A stretch of 64,000 nt of DNA from Ruminiclostridium cellobioparum DSM 1351 = ATCC 15832 (GTDB lineage Bacteria > Bacillota > Clostridia > Acetivibrionales > DSM-1351): contig NZ_KK211292.1 of assembly GCF_000621505.1 (NCBI RefSeq), positions 36,817 through 100,816 of the forward strand, in the 5' to 3' direction. This document shows, in pieces, positions 37,628 through 45,886 of the stretch. The notes under the pieces were generated by a model. That model was not told where the DNA came from and searched no databases. It saw nothing but the letters and a program-made list of their open reading frames with translations. The position numbers and the translations under genes are program-made. Positions within the stretch are counted from its first letter, which is position 1. The number at the start of each line of letters is the position of its first letter.

Positions 37628-39475
37628 ATGGATGCAAAAACTATAGAGACGCTCTCGATTAATGCTGTTCGTGATAGCATCGTTGTTTCTGACTTTCTTG
37701 ATCAATATATTGCAGACAATGATAAAGAACCATCTTGGGATGGATTTGTTTACATTTATAATGTCAAAAGCAAAAAGAAGAGTGAACTAGCAGGACGAGT
37801 ACCTGTACAAGTAAAAGGTATTATATGCGATGATTTTTCTAAGTCGGAAATATCCTACCCAGTTAGTATTGCTGATATGAACAACTATCTTCACGATGGA
37901 GGGGTAATTTACTTCGTTGTATATATAAGTAAAGATGGAATCAATAAAAAGATATATTACCAAACTCTAACTCCTGTAAAATTAAAGTCTCATATATTTG
38001 GAATAAAGAAAACTGACAATGAAAAACTTAAAAAACAAAAAACAAAAAACCTTAAATTTATAGAGTTTCCCAACGATAATAATAGGAAAGCCACAATTTT
38101 TTTGAATTTCGATAACAATAGTAAAAAGCAAGCTAGTTTTTCTAAAACGGATATATTTTCTATTGATGACATAGAAAGATTAGAAGGACAGGATTTGCTC
38201 ATGCAGCTATCACTGACAGTCTCAGGGTATGGATATGGTAAAACGAAAAATGATATATACAAAGCTTTTTTGGAAAATGAAGTATATTTATACGCTGATA
38301 TAAAAGGTAGTAATATTTCTCATCCTGTTGATGTTATTCCTACGAATTTACTTATAAAGGAAAAGGAATTAAAGGCTATCTCTATTAGTGGGAAAAAGTT
38401 CTATAGTAAATTTTCGCGTATAAAATCACTAGAGAGAACGGTTGTAAAAATAGGAGATAGTTTGTCTATAGAAATAAATGAAAATACTAAACTTGTTAAA
38501 TTTAACTATAATCCTTCACCTATGCTTCGACAACGTGTAAAAGATTTAGAATTTTTTATAAACATTGTCAACGAAAAATGTTTTTTCATTGACAATGTTA
38601 AGATACCTTTTGATTTATCAGATGATGAAATTGGAAAAATAAATGTAGACGAGCAAAAGAAATCTCTCGAATACTACTTAAAAATGGTAACTGTACTTGA
38701 TACTCTCCATATAGATGATGATATTAACATTAATGAACTCACTGAACAGGAAAGACGAGAATTTCATAATTTAGTCATTGCTTTTGCTGACAAAAAACCC
38801 GTACCAAACTTAAAGCCTGATTTGCCAACAATATGTTATATAAGTATTGCTAATATAAAGTTGATGCTTATATTTGAGAAATGCATAGATTCGAATAATA
38901 CCTATAACATTTATGACTTTTTCTGTTCGAATTTTGCATTATTTTATGAAACTCCAGATGGTGAAGAGTTGAGAACGTCTTTATACTCTGCCTTGCAAAA
39001 AGATGAGTATTTGCAAATAAGAAACATAGATTACGATTCCATATTACCATCATATAAGTTGATAGAAAAAGAAAATAAACAGATTTTTGATAGAGCAAAC
39101 AATGATTTGTTGATGATGCTATTGGCTTATGATGAGAGTATCATAAAGAATCCACAATTATTAAGAGTGGCAAAAGATTTGGCAAAATGGATTTTGCAAG
39201 AAGATAAATTAGTTCTTCCCTATGAAATAAAAATACTCAACTATTTGCAAGTTATTCGTAGAGAGCGTGAACTGAATATAGATGAGGTAAAAGAACTTTG
39301 TACTATAATAGCAGACAATCCTATGAGAGAGGATGTTATTACAGGTGCGTACCTTTTGCTTGGAGATCAAATGGCTGCTGAAATACATTTTGAAAAAATG
39401 GAGCAAGAACTACAGAAAGGATTTAGAGAATATCCTATTTATAGATTTTGGAATGAAGTGGATAAAGAAATGTAA
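37628..39475 (+). CDS. DUF4365-type N-terminal, probable restriction-like nuclease protein
   Basis: 615 aa with GGAGGAGG before ATG 37628. The N-terminal ~140 residues fit the DUF4365 fold (PD-(D/E)xK-like): EPSWDGFVYIY supplies Asp38 and RVPVQVKGI supplies a Q61-V-K63 in the place of the E-x-K. The remaining ~470 residues are helical, with a possible TPR-like end (KIEFEKMEQELQKGF) and no membrane helix. GC is visibly lower than in the MBL/E1/JAB operon, suggesting a different source. Standalone DUF4365 genes of this length occur in defence islands; function is inferred. Confidence 0.65.
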   Translation: MDAKTIETLSINAVRDSIVVSDFLDQYIADNDKEPSWDGFVYIYNVKSKKKSELAGRVPVQVKGIICDDFSKSEISYPVSIADMNNYLHDGGVIYFVVYISKDGINKKIYYQTLTPVKLKSHIFGIKKTDNEKLKKQKTKNLKFIEFPNDNNRKATIFLNFDNNSKKQASFSKTDIFSIDDIERLEGQDLLMQLSLTVSGYGYGKTKNDIYKAFLENEVYLYADIKGSNISHPVDVIPTNLLIKEKELKAISISGKKFYSKFSRIKSLERTVVKIGDSLSIEINENTKLVKFNYNPSPMLRQRVKDLEFFINIVNEKCFFIDNVKIPFDLSDDEIGKINVDEQKKSLEYYLKMVTVLDTLHIDDDININELTEQERREFHNLVIAFADKKPVPNLKPDLPTICYISIANIKLMLIFEKCIDSNNTYNIYDFFCSNFALFYETPDGEELRTSLYSALQKDEYLQIRNIDYDSILPSYKLIEKENKQIFDRANNDLLMMLLAYDESIIKNPQLLRVAKDLAKWILQEDKLVLPYEIKILNYLQVIRRERELNIDEVKELCTIIADNPMREDVITGAYLLLGDQMAAEIHFEKMEQELQKGFREYPIYRFWNEVDKEM

Positions 39476-40045
39476 AATTGGTATACTGGCGGAATGTGAA
39501 AGAAACGAATAAATTTACTAAAAAAATGCTATATCAAAAGCTTTTTGAAGTTTTTAGTATTGCCTGAATTAAAATTTTCACTTGTGTTTATCAGGAGGAT
39601 AGAATTATACGTTTTACCTTTTTTATGTATGAAGAAAGGCTAGTTAAAATACAAAATTAAATTGTAATGAATAAAGCCTTCAAAAATATTTGAGGGTTTT
39701 ATTGCTTGCAATTTTGTGGGAGATAATACTAATTTTTTAATTAAACTTTAAACGGTCTAATTTCAGGAAATATACCTCTCCACCGAGGAGGTACCAGGTT
39801 CAAACGGCATCTTTTTTGACTACTCAAGGCACGTTGAGTGTATAATAATGATGACGAATAGTGGTTTGGAGGGCAAATAGGGCAGCCTGACCACTATATG
39901 TAGTGGTTTTGGAGCGAAAAATGGGCAAAAAACGGGGTCAAAAAGTGCATTTTCTGGCCTCGATTTTTGGGGCGTTTCATAGATGACATTTGGAATTTTG
40001 ATGATGACAAGAGCAAAAAATGAAATTATATTAAGTTTTTGGAAA
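39476..40045. other. Gap at the module 1/2 boundary
   Basis: About 570 bp. It holds a hairpin GCCTTCAAA / TTTGAGGG (39672-39705), the first rlmD-derived boundary copy (39782-39880), and an AT-rich tail. A small palindrome ACCACTATATGTAGTGGT (39893-39906) lies in the new module. No intact gene. Confidence 0.55.
39782..39880 (+). repeat. Boundary copy A: rlmD-derived attR-like scar
   Basis: In frame: T-E-E-V-P-G-S-N-G-I-F-F-D-Y-S-R then HVECIIMMTNSGLEGK-stop. The first half matches the shared element arm (GGTACCAGG, GGCATCTTTTTTG, ACTCAAGGCA), the second the rlmD 3' end (GTTGAGTG). It is three codons longer than the other copies. It closes module 1 (recombinase, MBL/E1/JAB operon, DUF4365). 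Confidence 0.75.
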
Positions 40046-40073
40046 TTGACAGTATTATTTTATTTATGATAAA
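40046..40073 (+). promoter_or_regulatory. Promoter of the mef/msr operon
   Basis: TTGACA (40046-40051) with a 16-17-bp spacer to GATAAA (40068-40073), 40 bp before the leader peptide ORF. Confidence 0.6.
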
Positions 40074-40113
40074 ATTATTTGAACTTAGTTAATAAAAGGA
40101 GGACATTCTGTCT

Positions 40114-40137
40114 ATGTATTCTGTTCGTTTAAGATAA
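40114..40137 (+). CDS. Macrolide-efflux leader peptide MYSVRLR
   Basis: A 7-codon ORF, Met-Tyr-Ser-Val-Arg-Leu-Arg, with AAAGGAGG upstream, ends before an early hairpin (40147-40188) and a terminator (40276-40322). It resembles the short attenuation leader that precedes mef genes in the known macrolide efflux elements. Ribosome stalling on it by a macrolide would relieve termination. Confidence is limited by its size. Confidence 0.7.
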   Translation: MYSVRLR

Positions 40138-40146
40138 GCTGGCAAT

Positions 40147-40188
40147 AAAAAAGCGTTAGTTTCATCCACAACGGTGGGCTTTTTTGTT
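40147..40188 (+). terminator. Early attenuator hairpin after the mef leader
   Basis: AAAAAGC with CCAC pairs with GTGG and GCTTTTT; part of the attenuation control between the leader ORF and mef(A). Confidence 0.65.
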
Positions 40189-40275
40189 GTACTTATTTTA
40201 CGAGTTGAGACATAGATACGGGTGTGTGTAACCATTTGAGGTTATACGTTTTTTGCCAATGTCTTTTTACGTTAA

Positions 40276-40322
40276 AATGCAGACTAAAAGCTCGCACTGC
40301 GGATTTTAGTCTGCATTTTTTA
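40276..40322 (+). terminator. Attenuator terminator upstream of mef(A)
   Basis: A 14-bp perfect stem AATGCAGACTAAAA / TTTTAGTCTGCATT ends in T6. It should stop transcription unless leader translation is blocked. Confidence 0.85.
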
Positions 40323-40374
40323 TTGCCTATAAACAGAAATAAACCAAAAACAAAAAGGCAAGGAGAAAACAAAT

Positions 40375-41595
40375 ATGACAAATAGAACTTCGAAATGGAA
40401 ACAAGATTTTTTTATAATATGGACAGGACAGGCAATTTCACTTATTACTAGTGCCATCCTGCAAATGGCGATTATTTTTTACCTTACAGAAAAAACAGGA
40501 TCTGCGATGGTCTTGTCTATGGCTTCGCTAGTAGGTTTTTTACCCTATGCGGTCTTTGGACCAGCCATTGGTGTATTAGTGGATCGTTATGATAGGAAGA
40601 AGATAATGATTGGTGCTGATTTAATTATAGCAACAGCTGGGGCAGTGCTGGCTGTTGTTGCATTGTATACGGAGTTACCTGTATGGATGGTTATGGTAGT
40701 TTTGTTTATCCGTAGCATTGGAACGGCTTTTCATTCCCCTGCTTTAAATGCGGTTACACCACTTTTAGTACCAGAAGAACAGCTTACGAAATGCGCAGGT
40801 TATAGTCAGTCTGTGCAGTCAATAAGCTATATTATTAGTCCGGCGGCTGCAGCATTGTTATATTCCGTTTGGGAATTAAATGCAATTATTGCTATCGATG
40901 TATTAGGTGCTGTGATTGCATCTATTACGGTAGCAATTGTAAGCATTCCTAAGCTAAACAATCAAGTGCAAAGTTTGAAACCAAATTTCATAAGAGAAAT
41001 GAAAGAAGGAATTGTCGTACTGAGACAAAACAAAGGATTATTTGCCTTATTACTCTTAGGGACACTATATACTTTTGTTTATATGCCAATTAATGCACTA
41101 TTTCCTTTAATAAGCATGGAATACTTTAATGGGACACCTATGCATATTTCAATTACCGAAATAGCTTTTGCATCTGGAATGCTAGTAGGAGGCTTACTAT
41201 TAGGAAGATTAGGGAGCTTTGAAAAGCGTGTATTACTAATAATAGGTTCATTTTTTATAATGGGGGCCAGTTTAGCCGTTTCAGGAATACTTCCTCCAAG
41301 TGGATTTGTTATATTTGTAGTTTGCTGTGCAATAATGGGGCTTTCGGTGCCATTTTATAGCGGTGTGCAAACAGCTCTTTTTCAGGAGAAAATTAAGCCT
41401 GAATATTTAGGACGTGTATTTTCTTTGACCGGAAGTATCATGTCATTTTCTATGCCAATTGGGCTAATTCTTTCCGGGTTCTTTGCTGATAGAATCGGTG
41501 TAAATCATTGGTTTTTACTATCAGGTATTTTAATTATTGGCATTGCTATAGTTTGCCCCATGATGACAGAGGTTAGAAAATTAGATTTAAAATAA
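40375..41595 (+). CDS. mef(A): Macrolide efflux MFS transporter Mef(A) family
   Basis: Proton-driven export of 14- and 15-membered macrolides. 406 aa, 12 helices, almost continuous similarity to Mef(A) as I recall it: TGSAMVLSMASLVGFLPYA, GPAIGVLVDRYDRKKIMIGAD, RSIGTAFHSPALNAVTPLL, QSISYIISPAAAALLYSVW. Preceded by a leader peptide and attenuator and followed by the msr(D) leader. It belongs to the streptococcal-type mef/msr(D) cassette, horizontally acquired here. A sequence difference of a few percent from known Mef(A) is likely, but I cannot measure it. Confidence 0.93.
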   Translation: MTNRTSKWKQDFFIIWTGQAISLITSAILQMAIIFYLTEKTGSAMVLSMASLVGFLPYAVFGPAIGVLVDRYDRKKIMIGADLIIATAGAVLAVVALYTELPVWMVMVVLFIRSIGTAFHSPALNAVTPLLVPEEQLTKCAGYSQSVQSISYIISPAAAALLYSVWELNAIIAIDVLGAVIASITVAIVSIPKLNNQVQSLKPNFIREMKEGIVVLRQNKGLFALLLLGTLYTFVYMPINALFPLISMEYFNGTPMHISITEIAFASGMLVGGLLLGRLGSFEKRVLLIIGSFFIMGASLAVSGILPPSGFVIFVVCCAIMGLSVPFYSGVQTALFQEKIKPEYLGRVFSLTGSIMSFSMPIGLILSGFFADRIGVNHWFLLSGILIIGIAIVCPMMTEVRKLDLK

Positions 41596-41611
41596 TATTG
41601 GAGGGGTATTT

Positions 41612-41632
41612 ATGTATCTTATTTTCATGTAA
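41612..41632 (+). CDS. msr(D) leader peptide MYLIFM
   Basis: Six codons, Met-Tyr-Leu-Ile-Phe-Met-stop, with GGAGGGG upstream and a CGCAGGG / CCCTGCG hairpin downstream (41649-41666). This is the leader peptide whose synthesis arrests ribosomes in macrolide-inducible msr(D) attenuation, as I recall from published work. It lies 80 bp before msr(D). Confidence 0.85.
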   Translation: MYLIFM

Positions 41633-41648
41633 TTCTTCCTGCTGAAAT

Positions 41649-41666
41649 CGCAGGGTTTTCCCTGCG
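41649..41666 (+). terminator. Attenuator hairpin between MYLIFM and msr(D)
   Basis: CGCAGGG TTTT CCCTGCG; no long T-run, so pausing or sequestration is as likely as termination. Confidence 0.55.
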
Positions 41667-41710
41667 TACAAGCAAATGAAAGCATGCGATTATAGACAGG
41701 AGGAAATAAG

Positions 41711-43172
41711 ATGGAATTGATCTTAAAAGCAAAAGACGTTCGTGTGGAATTCACGGGGCGAGATGTTTTAGATATAGATGAATTAGAAGTATATGATTAT
41801 GACTGTGTTGGTTTAGTAGGAGCAAATGGTGCAGGGAAAAGCACTTTACTCAAGGTGCTTTTAGGGGAATTAACCCCAGCAGGATGCAAAATTAATCGTT
41901 TGGGTGAACTTGCCTATATTCCCCAGTTGGACGAAGTAAGTTTGCAGGAGAAAAAAGATTTTGCACTTGTAGGCAAACTCGGTGTTGAGCAATTAAATAT
42001 ACAGACCATGAGCGGTGGTGAAGAAACAAGACTTAAAATAGCACAGGCTTTATCAGCACAGGTGCATGGTATTTTAGCGGATGAACCTACCAGTCATTTA
42101 GACCGTGAAGGAATTGATTTTCTAATTGGACAGCTAAAATATTTTACAGGTGCACTGTTAGTTATTAGCCATGACCGATATTTTCTTGATGAGGTAGTAG
42201 ATAAAATATGGGAACTGAAAGATGGAAAAATCACTGAATATTGGGGAAACTATTCTGATTTTCTTCGCCAGAAAGAGGAAGAACGCAAGAGCAAGGCAGC
42301 AGAATACGAACAATTTGTTGCGGAACGTGGCCGATTGGAAAGGGCTGCGGAGGAAAAGCGAAAACAGGCTCGTAAAATAGAACAGAAGGCAAAAGGTGCT
42401 TCAAAAAACAAAGCACTGAAGGCGGAGGACGTTTAGCTCATCAAAAATCAATAGGAAGTAAGGAAAAAAAGTTGCATAATGCCGCTAAATCCCTAGACCA
42501 TAGGATTGCGGCCTTAAGAAATGTAGAAGCTCCAGAAGACATTCGCAGGATTCGTTTCAGGCAAAGTGATGCATTGGCACTCTACAATCCATATCCTATT
42601 GTCGGTACGGAAATTACTAAAATATTTGGGGATAAGATACTGTTTGAAAAAGCTATTTTCAAATTCCCCTAGGAGCAAAAGTGGCGCTAACTGGTGGCAA
42701 TGGAACAGGAAAAACAACTTTAATCCAAATGATCTTAAACCATGAAGATGGAATTTCTATTTCACCTAAGGCAAAAATAGGTTACTTTGCACAAAATAGT
42801 TACAAGTGCAACGGTAATCAGAAAGTCCTAGAGTTTATGCAGGAGGATTGTGATTACAATGTTTCAGAAATTCGTTCAGTTCTAGCATCAATGGGGCTTA
42901 AACAAAACGATATTGGAAAAAGCTTATCTGCTTTAAGCGGCGGAGAAATTATTAAATTGTTGCTGGCTAAAATGCTTATGGGTAGATATAACATCCTGCT
43001 AATGGATGAACCGAGCAACTTCCTTGACATACCAAGCTTAGAGGCTTTGGAAATATTAATGAAGGAGTATGCTGGAACTATAGTGTTTATCACCCATGAC
43101 AAACGGCTACTCGATAATGTGGCTGATGTGGTTTATGAAATTAGCGATAAGAAAATAAATCTGAAACATTAA
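41711..43172 (+). pseudogene. msr(D): msr(D), ABC-F ribosome protection gene broken by two frameshifts
   Basis: ABC-F proteins dislodge macrolides from the ribosome. Three consecutive frames (41711-42436, 42472-42672, 42681-43172) together match the whole ~487-aa Msr(D): first Walker [33 protein letters not shown]; second Walker [33 protein letters not shown]. At about 42403 one base is missing (SKKKSTE becomes [14 protein letters not shown]). At about 42655 another is missing (ASFQIPLG becomes AIFKFP-stop). Each missing base gives a stop in the next reading, so full-length Msr(D) cannot be made unless the sequence has errors. Confidence 0.88.
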
Positions 43173-43302
43173 ATTTAAGGCAGTCGCCAGTCAATGTAGT
43201 CTGTTCTGGCTGGCGGCTTCACTGTTAAAAGTATAAAGACTTTTTTCTTTTGGCAAAAATTAATGTATACTAAAATAATTTAAATAAGGAGTGTTACAAT
43301 CA

Positions 43303-43827
43303 ATGAGAGATATTGAAATAAAAGAAAATATACTATTTCAGATGGACATGTGCTGGCAACTTTATCTTTATCACACAGAGAATCTAAAGGAGACAGAGGC
43401 ACTTTGGGCATTCTGCTCCACGGGACTGCAGATACGAAAGCAAGACGATGGATGGAGTGTAGATTGGCCTGAAAGCGAAAGTTACGAGATTGGACCGTCC
43501 AGTATTGCATGGGTTATGTGGCATATTATATATTGGTGGAGTACTGCGTTAGATTACAATTTTGGAGATGGTAACTTGAAAAAGGAAGACATTGCTTGGC
43601 CTGGAAGTGTTGAAAAAGCAAAAGAAGAAATAAAAATACTTCATGATAAATGGGTTGCAAAATTAATCAATATGTCGGATGCAGAATATCAATCACAGCA
43701 GTATGCAAAATGGCCACTTGAGGATAGAAGCTTTGCTGATACTGCATTATGGTTAAATGGAGAATTAATGAAAAATGTAGCCGAAATAGGTTATGGACGA
43801 TTTCTATATGCAGCTTGTAAAAAATAG
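43303..43827 (+). CDS. DinB-like (DinB_2) helical protein
   Basis: 174 aa from ATG 43303 (AAGGAG upstream); an in-frame GTG at 43291 overlaps that site. It has the DinB-superfamily layout of four helices with metal-type histidines (MWHIIYWW, and His in KILHDKWV). Members are damage-inducible or thiol-transfer proteins (such as BstA), with substrates often unknown. It lies in the mef/msr module. Confidence 0.7.
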   Translation: MRDIEIKENILFQMDMCWQLYLYHTENLKETEALWAFCSTGLQIRKQDDGWSVDWPESESYEIGPSSIAWVMWHIIYWWSTALDYNFGDGNLKKEDIAWPGSVEKAKEEIKILHDKWVAKLINMSDAEYQSQQYAKWPLEDRSFADTALWLNGELMKNVAEIGYGRFLYAACKK

Positions 43828-43875
43828 AGATAGCGATAAATACGAGAATAATTTTTCTAAAGAAGGAGACTACCA

Positions 43876-44345
43876 ATGAATAGTATAATAGAAAACATAT
43901 TAACAAGAAGAAGCATACGAACTTTTATGGAGACTCAGATGTCAGAGGAGGATTTAAATACCATTCTAACAGCGGGAAGCTATGCACCTAACGGGATGGG
44001 AACACAGAGCTGGAAGTTTACAGCCATTCAGAATACCAGTGTACTTGAAAAAGTGAATGAGGCCATTCGCCTGACCCTTATATCTATACCTGTTATAGCG
44101 GAAACCCATCCTTATGTTGTGAGCCTTATTGAAATATGATGCTGACAGCACACTCACTCGGCATAGGTTCCTTCTGGCTAAATCAGCTGCCGGGACTCAT
44201 ACATATGCCCTTAATCCGTGAGATTTTATCAGATCTTGATGTTCTCGAAAATCATATTGTTTACGGATCTGTCGTTATGGGTTATGCTGCAGAGGAGCCG
44301 AAACAGGCTGCCCCTCGTAAAAATGTCGTAAATATTATTCGTTGA
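43876..44345 (+). pseudogene. Nitroreductase-family gene with internal deletion
   Basis: AAGGAG precedes ATG 43876. The N-terminal part (NILTRRSIRTFMETQMSEED, APNGMGTQSWKFTAIQN) and the C-terminal part (LTAHSLGIGSFWLNQLPG, GYAAEEPKQAAPRKN) are both nitroreductase-like, but they are joined in different frames with ATGA overlap at 44136-44139. About 30-40 residues between IETHPYVVSL and the LTAHSLGIGS part, which normally hold FMN-contacting residues, are absent. Total length is ~150 residues against ~170-190. Broken by deletion, not simply by a point frameshift. Confidence 0.75.
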
Positions 44346-44367
44346 GAATGAGATTGGAGGGTTAATA

Positions 44368-44892
44368 TTGTTTATACGAGTAGTTCCGTATGCCCCCTTT
44401 TGGGAATTAGAGTATGAAAATGAATCACAGAAGATAAGGAACATATTGAAGGATATATTGGTGGAGATTTACCATATTGGCAGTACAGCAGTTAAAGGGT
44501 TACATGCTAAATCAATCATTGATATAATGCCTGTAGTGACAAATATTAGTTTGGTTGATAAGCATAACGAAGAATTTGTAGCCATTGGATATGAGTGTAT
44601 GGGTGAGTTTGGTATTGGAGGACGGAGATATTTCCGCAAAGGCGGTGATAACAGAACGCACCAGATTCATATTATTGAGCAAAGTAATCACAAAGATATT
44701 AATAGGCATATAGCAGTAAGGGACTTTCTGCGTGAACATCCTGACATCGCTTTAGAGTATGGTGAGTTAAAAATGAAGCTAGCTTATCGGTTCCCGGAGG
44801 ATATTGAAGGCTACTGCGCTGGTAAGGATGCATTTGTAAAGCAACTAGAAAAGGATGCTTTGCTATGGTGTCAAACTGCCGTTAGGAGGTAA
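44368..44892 (+). CDS. GrpB family (UPF0157) nucleotidyltransferase-like protein
   Basis: 174 aa, TTG start with GGAGGG 7 bp upstream. The GrpB fold is visible: VVPYAPFWELEYENESQKI, VEIYHIGSTAVKGLHAKSIID (a GST-x-V motif followed by Asp) and HIHE/QIHIIEQS. Members are annotated as nucleotidyltransferase-like or dephospho-CoA kinase associated, function unproven. Common passenger in antibiotic resistance regions. Confidence 0.85.
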   Translation: MFIRVVPYAPFWELEYENESQKIRNILKDILVEIYHIGSTAVKGLHAKSIIDIMPVVTNISLVDKHNEEFVAIGYECMGEFGIGGRRYFRKGGDNRTHQIHIIEQSNHKDINRHIAVRDFLREHPDIALEYGELKMKLAYRFPEDIEGYCAGKDAFVKQLEKDALLWCQTAVRR

Positions 44893-45006
44893 TTTTAATG
44901 TTCTATTTTGCCTTATATAGAAGTATGAGATACACTTTAATTTATCGTTGACAGTTCGTATCTACCGAACCAATAGGTTGAAAATGTTTGGTTGTTGTAA
45001 TTAAAA

Positions 45007-45037
45007 ACATAAGGTCGAGCCACGTTGAGGTGGTAAC
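45007..45037 (+). repeat. Possible weak fifth rlmD-derived boundary
   Basis: AGGTCGAGCCACGTTGAGGT reads R-S-S-H-V-E-V-V in frame, matching the H-V-E-x-V of rlmD tails, but lacks the KGVPG arm and the stop at the right place. It falls between the resistance cargo and the TetR/SLH pair. Confidence 0.3.
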
Positions 45038-45132
45038 ACATTCAGCTCAAGAAGTCGAGAATCGGAATGCTGAGTATAAAGAAACTATTATGTTTATCTT
45101 GGCCTTGAATAGACCAATTCTAAGAAGACCGT

Positions 45133-45756
45133 TTACCTCGATTTTATGCCATTCAACAGCATCTGAAAATGCGTCAAGGCTTGCGACTTTAAGTCGAAGT
45201 CAGGATATCTGATACACCATTCATATGTGAGCCCCCGAATTGCCATTACAAAATGCCGAGCTAGTTCATGGAGAGATAAAGGTGAGATGAATTCTCCCCG
45301 TTCCATACCCCGTTCCAGCACGACAGTAAATATCTGATACAGATCCCGGGCATATTCCTTGACAGCACCCACGTCTATGTCATCGGTTAACAGTAGTTGA
45401 TATACAGTTCTCATGCTCGTGTAGCCTATGATCTCGGTAAGCGTGTCTGCTATCTTACCGAATAATCCCAATAGTATTTGGGAGGAAGAGGTATCCGGGG
45501 AAAAAGAGTCCAAAATAACTCGGTAATCCGTGTCCACTTTACGAACATAATCGGAAATGAAAGCGGCAATCAGTGCATCCTTAGATTCGAAATATATATA
45601 GAACGTGCCTTTTGCTACCCCTGCCTCCTCTACAATCCTGTCCACAGTGATCCCTCTGAAACCGTACTGATTAAACAGCATAGTGGCGGCGATAAATAGC
45701 TTCTGCTTTGTCTTTTCGCCTTTCTCCTTTTTTCGTCTCGTTTCTTCTTTTTTCAA
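45133..45756 (-). CDS. TetR-family transcriptional regulator
   Basis: 207 aa. An N-terminal helix-turn-helix (LFNQYGFRGITVDRIVEEAGVAKGTFYIYFESKDAL-like, cited here as GFRGITVDRIVEEAG and GTFYIYFESKDAL) is the TetR signature; the rest is a ligand-binding core. Start TTG at 45756 with AAAGGGG upstream. It is divergent to the SLH protein gene, with a palindrome ATGAC-TACG-GTCAT at 45816-45829 between them that could be its operator. Confidence 0.9.
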   Translation of the reverse strand: MKKEETRRKKEKGEKTKQKLFIAATMLFNQYGFRGITVDRIVEEAGVAKGTFYIYFESKDALIAAFISDYVRKVDTDYRVILDSFSPDTSSSQILLGLFGKIADTLTEIIGYTSMRTVYQLLLTDDIDVGAVKEYARDLYQIFTVVLERGMERGEFISPLSLHELARHFVMAIRGLTYEWCIRYPDFDLKSQALTHFQMLLNGIKSR

Positions 45757-45815
45757 AATTTTACCCCTTTCTTTGTTGCATCTGTATATGAAACATTATA
45801 TAATTATTTTAAAAC

Positions 45816-45829
45816 ATGACTACGGTCAT
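45816..45829. promoter_or_regulatory. Candidate TetR operator between divergent genes
   Basis: Inverted repeat ATGAC TACG GTCAT lies ~60 bp from each start codon, the usual place for an autoregulatory TetR operator. Confidence 0.45.
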
Positions 45830-45886
45830 ATAAAGTCATTTTTGATTATATTATAAATTCTGTCTAAATTCAAGGAGTGCAAAGCA

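Noticed and set aside
44988..45212. 74-codon plus-strand frame overlapping the TetR gene
   Set aside because: Antisense shadow for most of its length; only the short H-V-E-V-V stretch is kept, as a weak boundary.
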